In this document: positions 1 through 9,610 of the stretch, piece after piece
How positions within the stretch are numbered: position 1 is the stretch's first letter
How the letters are laid out: every line of letters starts with the position of its first letter
DNA from: an uncultured Collinsella sp.
Lineage (GTDB): Bacteria; Actinomycetota; Coriobacteriia; Coriobacteriales; Coriobacteriaceae
DNA length: 64,000 nt
NCBI GenBank assembly: GCA_937925715.1
Contig: CALAMG010000002.1
Coordinates: forward strand, 62,001-126,000
Reading direction: 5' to 3'
Notes under the pieces: model-generated
The model's input: the letters and a program-made list of their open reading frames with translations, nothing else
Told to the model about the DNA's origin: nothing
Databases searched by the model: none
Made by a program: the position numbers and the translations under genes

Positions 1-96
1 GGCGCTAACCCGCGCTACCCGCTCATGAGCGAGATCAAGGAGCTCTACCTGGACGCCTACTACGGCCGCGAGCCTCAGGATTACGCCGTCTGCTAG
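1..96 (+). CDS. adhE: Bifunctional aldehyde-alcohol dehydrogenase, C-terminal end only (partial)
   Basis: Only the last 31 codons and the TAG stop are inside the window. The translated tail contains GANPRYPLMSEIKELYLDAY, which matches closely the very conserved C-terminal end of the iron-dependent alcohol dehydrogenase half of AdhE as I remember it from E. coli (GANPRYPLISELKQILLDTYYG). AdhE reduces acetyl-CoA to ethanol via acetaldehyde and is a fermentation enzyme that forms cytoplasmic spirosome filaments. The tail here stops soon after the conserved block, without the Lys/Ala-rich extension of enterobacterial AdhE. A hairpin follows directly, so this looks like the end of a transcription unit. 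Confidence 0.9.
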   Translation, partial: GANPRYPLMSEIKELYLDAYYGREPQDYAVC

Positions 97-112
97 TTCT
101 AGCACGGTTTTA

Positions 113-151
113 ACGGCGGGGGTGCACGGGTGTTTCACACACCCCCGCCGT
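113..151 (+). terminator. Hairpin after adhE, probable terminator
   Basis: A perfect 12-bp stem (113-124 pairing with 140-151, GC-rich) encloses a 15-base loop 16 bases after the adhE stop. The downstream tract is only moderately T-rich (cgcttctat), so termination may be imperfect. No competing feature is seen in this gap. Confidence 0.6.
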
Positions 152-183
152 CGCTTCTATCGCATCGTTGAAAGGATGCAACC

Positions 184-948
184 ATGCTGCTACCCGATTC
201 CAAGACCGAGCTCGTCCGTCGCGGCAACAAGGTCGTTTACGACCTGGGCGACAAGATCGTCAAGGTCTTTAACGAGACCAAGCCCGTCTCCGACGTGTTC
301 AACGAGGCTTTGAATCTTGCCCGCATCAATGAGTGCGGCATCCGCAGCCCCAAGGCTCTCGAGGTTTCCCAGCTCGAGAACGCCAACGGCTGGGCGCTCG
401 TGACCGAGAAGGTTCCGGGCACCACCCTTGCCGAGAAGATGACTGCCGAGCCCCAGCGCTTTGGTGAGTACCTCGAGATGTTCGTCGACCTCCAGATCGA
501 GATCCACGGCTACACCTCCCCGCTGCTCAACCGTCAGCGCGACAAGTTCGCCCGCATGATCGACAGCCTTGATCAGCTCAATGCCACCACGCGCTACAAC
601 CTTCAGGAGCGTCTGGACGGTATGACCAAGGAGTTCAAGGTCTGCCACGGCGACTTCAACCCCTCCAACGTCATCGTCGGCGACGACGGCCAGCTCTATG
701 TGTGCGACTGGGCACACGCTACCCAGGGCTCCCCTGCTGCCGACGTTGCCACCACCTACCTGCTCTTTGCCCTCAACAGCAAGGACCAGGCCGAGGCTTA
801 TCTGGAGCTCTACTGCGACCGCGCCGACATGCCCATGCAGGTCGTACGTCAGTGGACGAGCATCGTCGCCGCTTCCGAGCTCGCTCGTAAGCGCAACGTG
901 AACGATGAGTTCCTTAAGAACTGGATCGACGTCGTCGATTATCAGTAA
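184..948 (+). CDS. Aminoglycoside phosphotransferase (APH)-fold kinase, substrate unknown
   Basis: This 254-residue protein has a small-molecule kinase fold. The catalytic loop is visible as HGDFNPSN at residues 155-162 (Asp157 catalytic, Asn162 metal-binding), and CDW at 174-176 stands where the DFG-like metal-binding Asp is expected. An N-terminal nucleotide-binding lobe with the KIVKVFN strand carries the likely ATP lysine near residue 27. The APH/choline-kinase superfamily phosphorylates sugars, choline or antibiotics, and nothing in sequence or context picks the substrate. The start ATG has an AAAGGATG ribosome site. The gene stands alone between two hairpins. It should not be read as a resistance gene without evidence. 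Confidence 0.75.
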   Translation: MLLPDSKTELVRRGNKVVYDLGDKIVKVFNETKPVSDVFNEALNLARINECGIRSPKALEVSQLENANGWALVTEKVPGTTLAEKMTAEPQRFGEYLEMFVDLQIEIHGYTSPLLNRQRDKFARMIDSLDQLNATTRYNLQERLDGMTKEFKVCHGDFNPSNVIVGDDGQLYVCDWAHATQGSPAADVATTYLLFALNSKDQAEAYLELYCDRADMPMQVVRQWTSIVAASELARKRNVNDEFLKNWIDVVDYQ

Positions 949-980
949 TATCTGAGCGATTAATTTCGCATCGGAGGCAC

Positions 981-1022
981 AAAGGAAACCCCGCAGCTCG
1001 CATGGGCTGTGGGGTTTCCTTT
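981..1022 (+). terminator. Intrinsic terminator of the APH-like gene
   Basis: A 17-bp stem (981-997 with 1006-1022, one G-T wobble) has an 8-base loop, and the 3' arm ends in a T-rich run (tttccttttag). It lies 32 bases after the stop codon of the kinase gene and faces the terminator of the convergent proS operon. Confidence 0.82.
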
Positions 1023-1046
1023 TAGCGATTGAGTACGTCGAGAAGA

Positions 1047-1096
1047 TAAAAGGACGGCCCCGCATCTCCCCTATCTGGAGAAATGCGGGGCCGTCC
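1047..1096 (-). terminator. Intrinsic terminator of the rpsB-to-proS block
   Basis: A perfect 14-bp GC-rich stem (1052-1065 with 1083-1096) is followed on the minus strand by TTTTATCTT. It lies 30 bases beyond the proS stop and ends the long minus-strand isoprenoid/translation operon. Confidence 0.88.
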
Positions 1097-1126
1097 CGTA
1101 TATCGAACTACAAGCGAAATCGCCGA

Positions 1127-2848
<1,722 letters not shown>

Positions 2849-3931
2849 TTATTTCTCCTCAATAAGCTTGTCGACCTCGGCCATAAGCGCGTCGACAATT
2901 TGGTCCTCAGCTACTTTACCAATGATCTGGCCATGCGAAAAGAGCAGGGCTTGACCACGTCCGCAAGCAACGCCCAGGTCGGCATCAGAAGCCTCACCGG
3001 GGCCATTAACGGCACATCCCATGACGGCAATCGAAAGCGGCGCGGCATAGTTCTTAAGCCGCTCGGTTACTTCCTCGGCGATAGGAATCAGGTTAACCTG
3101 GCAGCGGGCGCACGTGGGGCACGAGACAATCTCGGGACCACGGCGACGCAGACCCAGGGACTGCAAAATTCCCCAGGCGACCGGCGGCTCCTCAACCGGA
3201 TCGGCCGTGAGCGAGACGCGCATGGTGTCACCGATACCCTCAGACAGCAGGATTCCAAGGCCCACCGAGCTCTTGATGGTACCCTGTAGCTTGGTACCCG
3301 CCTCGGTAACGCCCAGGTGAAGCGGAACGTGGGGAATCTCACGCGACAGAGCTCGATAGGTATCGAGCGTCGTTTGCACACTATGGGCCTTGGCCGAAAG
3401 CACAATGTTCGTAAAGCCGCGGTCTTCAAAATGCTTGACGAAACGCTCGCTCGACATCACGAGCTTTTCGGGCTGCGTGAGGTCGTCGCGCTCGGCGATA
3501 TCCTGCTCAAGCGAACCGGCATTGACGCCGATACGAATCGCACAGCCCGCGGCACCCGCGGCATCAATCACGGCATCGACCTTGGCCCAATCGCCGATAT
3601 TGCCAGGATTGATGCGCAGCTTGGCAGCACCGGCCTCCACAGCACCAATGGCGAGCTTATGGTTAAAGTGGATATCGGCGACAATCGGCACCGGAGACTC
3701 GGCACAGATGGTGCGGAAACCCTCAAGAGCGGCCTCGGTGGGCACGCTCACGCGCACGATATCGCAGCCAGCCTGCGCCAACGCGCACACTTGCGCAAGC
3801 GTTGCCTGGGCATCAGCGGTATCGGTGCAGGTCATGGATTGGACCACCACCGGTGCGCCACCACCGATCTGCACGCCGCCCACATGCACCGGGCGCGTCA
3901 GCTCGCGAGGCAAAGGATGGGATAAAGACAA
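2849..3931 (-). CDS. ispG: 4-hydroxy-3-methylbut-2-enyl diphosphate synthase
   Basis: IspG (GcpE) is the [4Fe-4S] enzyme of the penultimate step of the MEP isoprenoid pathway. It converts methylerythritol cyclodiphosphate to HMBPP. Visible hallmarks are VQSMTCTDT near the N-terminus, the ADIHFNHKLA strand, the cysteine cluster CPTCARC, and GCAVNGPGEASDADLG near the C-terminus. The open frame extends upstream into rseP. I chose TTG at 3929-3931 because AGGGGAG lies 8 bases before it and 13 bases separate it from the rseP stop; this gives 360 residues, normal for actinobacterial IspG. It pairs with dxr in the same operon. Confidence 0.93.
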   Translation of the reverse strand: MSLSHPLPRELTRPVHVGGVQIGGGAPVVVQSMTCTDTADAQATLAQVCALAQAGCDIVRVSVPTEAALEGFRTICAESPVPIVADIHFNHKLAIGAVEAGAAKLRINPGNIGDWAKVDAVIDAAGAAGCAIRIGVNAGSLEQDIAERDDLTQPEKLVMSSERFVKHFEDRGFTNIVLSAKAHSVQTTLDTYRALSREIPHVPLHLGVTEAGTKLQGTIKSSVGLGILLSEGIGDTMRVSLTADPVEEPPVAWGILQSLGLRRRGPEIVSCPTCARCQVNLIPIAEEVTERLKNYAAPLSIAVMGCAVNGPGEASDADLGVACGRGQALLFSHGQIIGKVAEDQIVDALMAEVDKLIEEK

Positions 3932-3944
3932 TCCAAACACTCCC

Positions 3945-5306
3945 CTATAGAATAAATCGAAGGATGTCGGAACGAAGCATATAGACAAACAGCAGCGCAA
4001 AGAGCGCGATGCCCACATAGCTCACAATCGTCTGGACCTTGAGTGGAAGCTCGCGGCCCGCAATCTTTTGAATGATCTCGATGACCAGCTTGCCGCCATC
4101 GAGTGGTGGGATGGGCAGCAGGTTCATAAAGCCAAGCGAGAACGAAATGAGAGCGGCAAACGATAGGAACGTGGCAGGACCGGCAGCAGCAGCCTGTGAG
4201 GACATAACGCTAATACCCACGATCGAAGAGGACTGATCGAGAATCTCCATCGTATGCTGCGGCTGGAGCAGGCGCATCACGCCCTCCGCTGTCTGCACGA
4301 CATAGGAGAACGACAGGCGAGCGGACGTGATGGGGTCTAAACGGACCACCTGCGTAGAGGCATACACACCTAGGCGCTCGTCATCTTTGAGCGCAACCGT
4401 GGTCGAATGCTGCTTGCCGTCACGCTCGTACTCAATGGCGATATCGTCCTTACCGGCAGCCTTGCCGATGGCATCGTAAACGTCCATCCAAGTAGAGCAC
4501 GATACTCCGTCGACCGAAACGATCGCGTCGCCGCCCTCGATTCCCGCCGCGGCGGCAATCGAGCCTTCGTCAACCTGGCCAATCACATTGGTATCCACCG
4601 GCACCGTGACACCTGCGATGGAATAGATGCTCATAAGGAGCAAAAAGCCCGTCAGGATATTGACGATAATGCCTGCGAGCAGCATAAAGGCACGCTTGAC
4701 AAAGCCCTGGCCCAAATAGGTGTGTGAGCGCTCGCGTGCAAGGAATTCGGCCTCGCCGCACGGCAGTTCCCAGACATCGCCCTCGGCAGTCGCGTGCTCG
4801 CGATCGAACCGACGGCCGTCAAAGGTGGTATAACCCGCCGCATCACGCGGCAGGGTCTGGTACTTGGTGGGATAGTAACTGGGCGAAGGCTTTTCCCCTT
4901 CTTCATACCAGGGAGCGATGGAACCCCAGCCCAACAGCAAAGCACAGGCCTCGAGCACATCCTCCTCGGACAGCTCGAGCTCGACGGCAAGATCGGCCAC
5001 CGTCACACGACCGTGGCGATAGATGGCAGCAAGCACGCGATCGGCACACGAGACGTCGGTCGGATCCATGCCACAAATGGCAGCATAGCCACCCAGCAGC
5101 AGCGGCGTCACGCCAAACTTGGTGCCGATGCGACGCGACGTGTGGTGGATATCAAAGCGACACGGCAGGCCCAAAAAGAACTCAGTCACCCGGACGCCAC
5201 AGGCACGCGCCGCCAAAAAGTGGCCGCCCTCGTGCAAAAACACGAGGACGGAAAGCATCAGCAGGCCCCAAAAGACCGATGAGAGAGCGCTCAGAACAGT
5301 ATCCAT
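3945..5306 (-). CDS. rseP: Site-2 (M50) intramembrane metalloprotease, RseP family, with a large insertion
   Basis: This predicted multi-pass membrane zinc protease would cleave membrane-bound substrates such as anti-sigma factors. The HEGGH zinc motif lies in the first membrane segment (residues 25-29), and LDGG with the third ligand Asp is at 402-405 after NLLPIPP. A PDZ domain spans about residues 235-305. Between GGYAAICG (about residue 73-79) and the usual K-R-A-G-N helix motif (about 204-216) lies an insertion of roughly 110 residues. Its first 50 residues look like a winged helix (a VTVADLAVELELSEEDV segment); see the findings. The start is uncertain: ATG at 5306 lacks a well-spaced ribosome site, and an in-frame TTG lies at 5321. 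The gene sits between dxr and ispG. Confidence 0.87.
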   Translation of the reverse strand: MDTVLSALSSVFWGLLMLSVLVFLHEGGHFLAARACGVRVTEFFLGLPCRFDIHHTSRRIGTKFGVTPLLLGGYAAICGMDPTDVSCADRVLAAIYRHGRVTVADLAVELELSEEDVLEACALLLGWGSIAPWYEEGEKPSPSYYPTKYQTLPRDAAGYTTFDGRRFDREHATAEGDVWELPCGEAEFLARERSHTYLGQGFVKRAFMLLAGIIVNILTGFLLLMSIYSIAGVTVPVDTNVIGQVDEGSIAAAAGIEGGDAIVSVDGVSCSTWMDVYDAIGKAAGKDDIAIEYERDGKQHSTTVALKDDERLGVYASTQVVRLDPITSARLSFSYVVQTAEGVMRLLQPQHTMEILDQSSSIVGISVMSSQAAAAGPATFLSFAALISFSLGFMNLLPIPPLDGGKLVIEIIQKIAGRELPLKVQTIVSYVGIALFALLFVYMLRSDILRFIL

Positions 5307-5331
5307 AAAACGAAAAAGCAATCCTTATGGG

Positions 5332-6519
5332 TTAAGAACGAGTTGCGGCGAGCACCTGCGCGGCCTTTTCACGCGCCCAGCCATCGATGCCGCGAAGCTG
5401 TTCAAACGAATCGACCGTCTGCGCATCGTGAGCATCCATGCAGGATTCCACAATGCGATCGATATCGGTAAAGCTGCAGCCATCATGCAGGAAGGCATCG
5501 ACGGCGACCTCGTTGGCGGCATTGAGCACGCACGGCATGGTGCCGCCCGTCTTGCCGGCACGTTCGGCCAGCGAAAGGCAGCGGAAGGTATCCATATCGG
5601 CCGCGTCAAAGGTAAGCTGCCCCAACTCGCGGAAATCGATACGCGGAGCCGGCGTATCCCAACGCTCGGGATACGAGAAGGCAAACTGGATAGGAATGCG
5701 CATGTCGGAGGCACCAAGATGCGCCATCACAGAGCCGTCGGCAAACTCGACCATGGAGTGAATCTTAGACTGGCGCTGCACGACCACGTTAATGAAATCG
5801 AGATCGCAGCCAAACAAATGCATGGCCTCGATACGCTCCAGACCTTTGTTCATGAGGGTGGCGGAGTCAATCGTAATCTTGGCACCCATAGCCCACGTAG
5901 GATGCGCCAGGGCATCGGCGCGCGTCACGCGATCAAGCTCGTCACGCGTGCAGCCAAAGAACGGGCCACCCGAGCAGGTAAGCCAAATGCAGTGAGCCTC
6001 GCGCGGATTCTCGCCCAGATAGCACTGGTAGATGGCAGAATGCTCGGAGTCGACCGGGATAAGCTGACCCGGCTGCGCCAACGGCATAAGCAGATCGCCA
6101 CCGACAACGAGCGACTCCTTGTTGGCCAGGGCAAGACGCTTGTTCGAGGTCAGGGCAGCATGGCTCGCCTCGAGACCGGAAGCGCCCACGATAGCCACGA
6201 GCACGCAGTCGACATCATCGCGGCGTGCGAGCTCGCACACGGCCTGCGCGCCAACGCCGAGCTCCGTGCCCTCGGGCAATTCCTGCAGCACCGCGTCGGC
6301 GCCATGGGAGGCGTCTGCCACGGCAACAGCCGGAACCGAGAACTCACGAGCAGCGGCAACGAGCTCGGGGGTGCTGGAGTTAACGGACAGCGCCGTCACC
6401 TGCAAGCGATCGGCATGCTGACGGCACACGTCGAGGGCCTGAGTGCCGATAGAACCCGTACAGCCCAGAATGGCAACACGGAGGCGTCCATCGGGGCCAT
6501 ACGTCGTCTGGAATGACAT
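5332..6519 (-). CDS. dxr: 1-deoxy-D-xylulose 5-phosphate reductoisomerase
   Basis: Dxr (IspC) performs the first committed step of the MEP pathway, making methylerythritol phosphate with NADPH and a divalent metal. The 395-residue product shows the Rossmann motif GCTGSIGTQAL near residue 17, the substrate/metal region TIDSATLMNKGLE, and the C-terminal NAANEVAVDAFL helix. The open frame runs further upstream, but ATG at 6519 overlaps the cdsA stop by one base (TAATG) and has GGAGG 9 bases before it, so that start was chosen. The upstream extension encodes Arg-rich nonsense overlapping cdsA. Confidence 0.96.
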   Translation of the reverse strand: MSFQTTYGPDGRLRVAILGCTGSIGTQALDVCRQHADRLQVTALSVNSSTPELVAAAREFSVPAVAVADASHGADAVLQELPEGTELGVGAQAVCELARRDDVDCVLVAIVGASGLEASHAALTSNKRLALANKESLVVGGDLLMPLAQPGQLIPVDSEHSAIYQCYLGENPREAHCIWLTCSGGPFFGCTRDELDRVTRADALAHPTWAMGAKITIDSATLMNKGLERIEAMHLFGCDLDFINVVVQRQSKIHSMVEFADGSVMAHLGASDMRIPIQFAFSYPERWDTPAPRIDFRELGQLTFDAADMDTFRCLSLAERAGKTGGTMPCVLNAANEVAVDAFLHDGCSFTDIDRIVESCMDAHDAQTVDSFEQLRGIDGWAREKAAQVLAATRS

Positions 6520-7433
6520 TACAGCACGCCTCCGATCATCAGCAGCAGCTGCGCGGTAATGCAGCCAAAGATGAGCGAATCGCTGCGATCGAGCATGCCG
6601 CCGTGGCCGGGGATGAGATTGCCGGAATCTTTGACGCCCACACCGCGCTTGATACGCGACTCGATGAGGTCGCCGATAACGCCCAGGATGGAGACGACCA
6701 CGCCGCACAGCAGTGCATAGGGCAGGCTCAGCTTATACAAGTGCGTTGCCCACAGGATGAGCCAGATCAAAACAGAGCCCAAAATGCCGCCGACAAAGCC
6801 CTCCCAGCTCTTTTTGGGAGAGATCTTGGGGACCATCTTATGCCTACCGATGCGGCTGCCCACGATGTAGGCAAACGAGTCGGAGACCCAAAGGGACGCG
6901 CAAACCCCAACCGAAAGCAGGGCGCCGGCAAAACCGGGCACGGCATCGCGCAGCAGCACGATAGCCGACAGCATAAAGCCAGTGTAGATAGGGCCCATGA
7001 GCGTCACGGCAACGTCAGAGATACGCGTGCGCGGAGACCAGACATACCAGATACCAACCGCAAGCATCAAAGCGAACAGCAGAGCGTTCAACAGCAGCGA
7101 ATCGCCCAGAGCCGAGAGCGGAAAGAGCACGGCGGCAGCGATTCCAAGGCGCTCGTTGGCAACCTTGCCGTCGAGCCTCGTCATGCGGAAGAACTCGTAG
7201 CAGCACAGACCGCTCATGACGGACACGAAGATGGCCGTGGGCACAATACCCAAAACGAGGCACAGGATAAAGACAACGGCATAGACGATACCGGCGGCGG
7301 CACGGGTGATAAAGCCCGCCAGCCACGAACCGGAGCTGCCCTTCGCTGCAGGCGCCCCTGCAGTGGCAACCTTAAGCGCGGGCGTCGCGGAAGTAGGCGC
7401 CTTGGGAGCGGATGCCTTGGGACGTTCGGACAC
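6519..7433 (-). CDS. cdsA: Phosphatidate cytidylyltransferase (CDP-diglyceride synthase)
   Basis: CdsA makes CDP-diacylglycerol from phosphatidic acid and CTP for phospholipid synthesis. The 304-residue protein starts with about 35 Ala/Pro/Ser-rich residues predicted to be disordered. A series of membrane helices follows, ending in the CDP-diglyceride signature region (ESRIKRGVGVKDSGNLIPGHGG, then LDRSDS). GTG at 7433 is the start, with GAGGAGG 7 bases upstream inside the end of uppS. The pair uppS-cdsA followed by dxr is a conserved bacterial order. The low-complexity N-terminus is longer than usual. Confidence 0.95.
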   Translation of the reverse strand: MSERPKASAPKAPTSATPALKVATAGAPAAKGSSGSWLAGFITRAAAGIVYAVVFILCLVLGIVPTAIFVSVMSGLCCYEFFRMTRLDGKVANERLGIAAAVLFPLSALGDSLLLNALLFALMLAVGIWYVWSPRTRISDVAVTLMGPIYTGFMLSAIVLLRDAVPGFAGALLSVGVCASLWVSDSFAYIVGSRIGRHKMVPKISPKKSWEGFVGGILGSVLIWLILWATHLYKLSLPYALLCGVVVSILGVIGDLIESRIKRGVGVKDSGNLIPGHGGMLDRSDSLIFGCITAQLLLMIGGVL

Positions 7434-7435
7434 GA

Positions 7436-8230
7436 TTAAGCCTCCTCGGTCTTGCTCAGTCCACCAAACCTACGGTCGCGACCCTGGTAGGCCAAAATGG
7501 CGTCGACAAGGCCCCAACGATCAAAGTCGGGCCAATAGGTATCGGTGACATAGAACTCGGAATAAGCAACCTGCCACAGCAGATAGTTCGAAAGACGAAG
7601 CTCGCCGGAGGTGCGAATCACAAGCTCCGGATCGGGCAGCCCAGCGGTGTACAGGTGCGAAGCCACCATATTGTCGTCAACCGCGGCGGGATCGATCTTG
7701 CCGGCAGCCGCATCAAGTGCGATCTGGCGGACAGCGCGGGTGATCTCAGCACGGGCACCATAGTTAACGGCCAGCGCCAGCGTCATACCGGTATGGTCGG
7801 CGCACTCGGCAAGGCCGCGCTCAAAGACGTCGCGGGTCTTCTTGGGCAGCGCGGAAATATCGCCCAAAAAGACAACGCGAACGTTCTCGCGCTTAAGCAG
7901 CGGCAGCTCATCGATAAACGTCTTGGCAAACAGGTGCATCAGAACGTTGACTTCGTGCTGCGGGCGATTCCAGTTTTCGGTCGAAAACGCATAGGCCGAA
8001 AGCACGTCGACGCCCAGGCGCACGCAGGCGGTAATGATCTCACGCAGCGAGACGATGCCGGCCTTGTGGCCTTCGGTGCGGGCAAGACCGCGCGCCGTGG
8101 CCCAACGGCCGTTGCCGTCCATGATGCACGAAATATGGTGCGGGATGTTATTGAGGTCAAGGTCGGAAAAACCGACGCCCGCAGGGGCGTCGGCAAAGTA
8201 CTCGACCAGTTTATGCTCGTCGTATTGCAC
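7436..8230 (-). CDS. uppS: Isoprenyl transferase (undecaprenyl diphosphate synthase family)
   Basis: This cis-prenyltransferase builds the long-chain polyprenyl diphosphate used as the lipid carrier for peptidoglycan and surface glycans. The 264-residue protein shows the family hallmarks: MDGNGRWA (diphosphate binding, catalytic Asp), the SAYAFSTENWNRP segment, and the C-terminal RTSGELRLSNYLLWQVAYSE block. The start is GTG at 8230 with GGAG 7 bases upstream, one base after the frr stop. Co-transcription with cdsA, dxr and ispG links precursor supply to carrier synthesis. Chain length (C50 or C55) cannot be read from sequence. Confidence 0.95.
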   Translation of the reverse strand: MQYDEHKLVEYFADAPAGVGFSDLDLNNIPHHISCIMDGNGRWATARGLARTEGHKAGIVSLREIITACVRLGVDVLSAYAFSTENWNRPQHEVNVLMHLFAKTFIDELPLLKRENVRVVFLGDISALPKKTRDVFERGLAECADHTGMTLALAVNYGARAEITRAVRQIALDAAAGKIDPAAVDDNMVASHLYTAGLPDPELVIRTSGELRLSNYLLWQVAYSEFYVTDTYWPDFDRWGLVDAILAYQGRDRRFGGLSKTEEA

Positions 8231-8231
8231 C

Positions 8232-8768
8232 TTAGATCTCCATGACCTCGGCTTCTTTTTCCTTCAGAAGCTCCTCGACCTTGGCGACATACTCGTCGGT
8301 ATGCTTCTGGACCTTGGCCTGCTCGCGACGGACATCGTCCTCGGTGAGCTCCTCGTCGCGCTCGAGCTTGTTGTTAAAGTCGCGACGGATGTTGCGGATG
8401 GAGACCTTGGCCTGCTCGGCGTACTCGCGGCACTCCTTAACGAGCTCGCGACGACGCTCCTCGGTGGGAGCCGGGAACGGCAGGCGCACGACGGTACCAT
8501 CGGAGTTGGGGGTAATGCCCAGGTCGGAGGCGCTGATGGCCTTGACGATGGCATTGATGAGCGCCTTATCCCACGGCTCGATAAGCAGCATGTGGGCCTC
8601 GGGGGTCTTAACGGCGGCAACCTGCGTAACGGGCGTGGGAACACCGTAGTAGTCGACGGTGATGTCGGACAGAATGTTGGCGTTAGCGCGGCCAGTGCGG
8701 ACCTTGGAGAAGTTATGCTTGAGGGACTCGAGTGACTTGTCCATGTGGGCGGTGATGTTCTCTGCCAT
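8232..8768 (-). CDS. frr: Ribosome recycling factor
   Basis: RRF works with EF-G to split post-termination ribosomes. The 178-residue sequence has the family's N-terminal helix (MDKSLESLKHNFSKVRTGRA), the SDITVDYYGVPTPVTQVA strand region and the closing helix of the three-helix bundle. It is a few residues shorter than E. coli RRF but complete. AGGAGG precedes the ATG at good spacing. It lies between pyrH and uppS, the order seen in most bacteria. Confidence 0.97.
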   Translation of the reverse strand: MAENITAHMDKSLESLKHNFSKVRTGRANANILSDITVDYYGVPTPVTQVAAVKTPEAHMLLIEPWDKALINAIVKAISASDLGITPNSDGTVVRLPFPAPTEERRRELVKECREYAEQAKVSIRNIRRDFNNKLERDEELTEDDVRREQAKVQKHTDEYVAKVEELLKEKEAEVMEI

Positions 8769-8770
8769 GC

Positions 8771-9493
8771 TTAATCCTCCTGATAGACGAGCGTGCCGAC
8801 GGGCTCACCCGCGAGCGCGCGCTTGACGGTGTCCTCGCCATCGATGTTGAGGACCAAAATGGGCATACGGTTGTCCTGGCAAAGAGCCGTAGCCGTGGAA
8901 TCCATAACCTGCAGGCCGCGAACGAGCACCTCGTGATAGGAGATCTTGTCAAAGCGGACGGCGTCGGCGCACTTGACGGGATCCTTGTCGTAGATGCCAT
9001 CAACCTTGGTGGCTTTAATCAGAATCTCGGCACCGATCTCGCAGGCGCGAAGGGCCGCGGCGGTGTCAGTCGTAAAGTACGGATTACCCGATCCGGCGGC
9101 AAAGATAACGACGTTGCCCTTGGACAGGTGGTTGATAGCGCGACGGCGAATATAGGGCTCGCAGATCTCGTTCATCTGGATAGCGCTCATCACGCGGCAG
9201 GGAACATCGTTGTGCTCGAAGGCATCCTGCAGGGCAAGCGCGTTCATAACGGTAGCGAGCATGCCCATGTAATCGGCCTGGGCGCGCTCCATACCACCGG
9301 CGGCGCCGGCCATACCGCGGAAAATGTTGCCGCCGCCGACAACGACGCCGACCTCATGACCAACGGCGAGCAGCTCCTTGACCTGCTTGGCAAGATGATC
9401 GGTAACCTTGGGGTCGATGCCGTAGTTGCCATCGCCCATCAGCGCTTCACCGGAGAGCTTCAGAAGCACGCGTTTATATCGGATGTCGGACAA
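8771..9493 (-). CDS. pyrH: UMP kinase
   Basis: PyrH phosphorylates UMP to UDP for RNA, DNA and UDP-sugar synthesis. It is a hexameric amino-acid-kinase-fold enzyme, usually regulated by GTP and UTP. The 240-residue product shows KLSGEALMG near residue 12, GGGNIFRG around 53-60, and KATKVDGIYDKDP. The start is TTG at 9493, with AGGAGG 6 bases upstream. The tsf terminator lies between this gene and tsf, so pyrH probably also has its own promoter. Confidence 0.97.
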   Translation of the reverse strand: MSDIRYKRVLLKLSGEALMGDGNYGIDPKVTDHLAKQVKELLAVGHEVGVVVGGGNIFRGMAGAAGGMERAQADYMGMLATVMNALALQDAFEHNDVPCRVMSAIQMNEICEPYIRRRAINHLSKGNVVIFAAGSGNPYFTTDTAAALRACEIGAEILIKATKVDGIYDKDPVKCADAVRFDKISYHEVLVRGLQVMDSTATALCQDNRMPILVLNIDGEDTVKRALAGEPVGTLVYQED

Positions 9494-9522
9494 AGCGATC
9501 CTCCTTTAATTAGACTCACAAC

Positions 9523-9528
9523 ATAATA
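9523..9528 (-). promoter_or_regulatory. Possible -10 element for pyrH
   Basis: TATTAT on the minus strand lies about 30 bases before the pyrH start and just downstream of the tsf terminator, where a promoter would be expected. No good -35 hexamer is visible at 16-18 bases, so this is weak. Confidence 0.3.
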
Positions 9529-9551
9529 TCAAAGGCTTAACGGGGAGCCAT

Positions 9552-9587
9552 GAAAAAGCAGGCTGTGAGTAAAACCCACAGCCTGCT
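9552..9587 (-). terminator. Intrinsic terminator after tsf
   Basis: A perfect 11-bp stem (9557-9567 with 9577-9587) is followed on the minus strand by TTTTT. It lies 24 bases beyond the tsf stop and separates rpsB-tsf from pyrH and the genes after it. Confidence 0.87.
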
Positions 9588-9610
9588 CATTACCAGCTAC
9601 AAGAGCTTAT

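Noticed and set aside
184..948. Aminoglycoside resistance gene
   Set aside because: Only the general kinase fold is recognisable; the sequence does not resemble known resistance enzymes, and the same fold serves many sugar and choline kinases.
190..1065. Minus-strand open frame opposite the APH-like gene
   Set aside because: The plus-strand frame has kinase motifs and a ribosome site; the minus-strand product shows none and runs into two terminators.
981..1096. Inverted-repeat element between the APH-like gene and proS
   Set aside because: The two hairpins have unrelated stems and each is followed by a T-run in the proper direction, so they are two convergent terminators.
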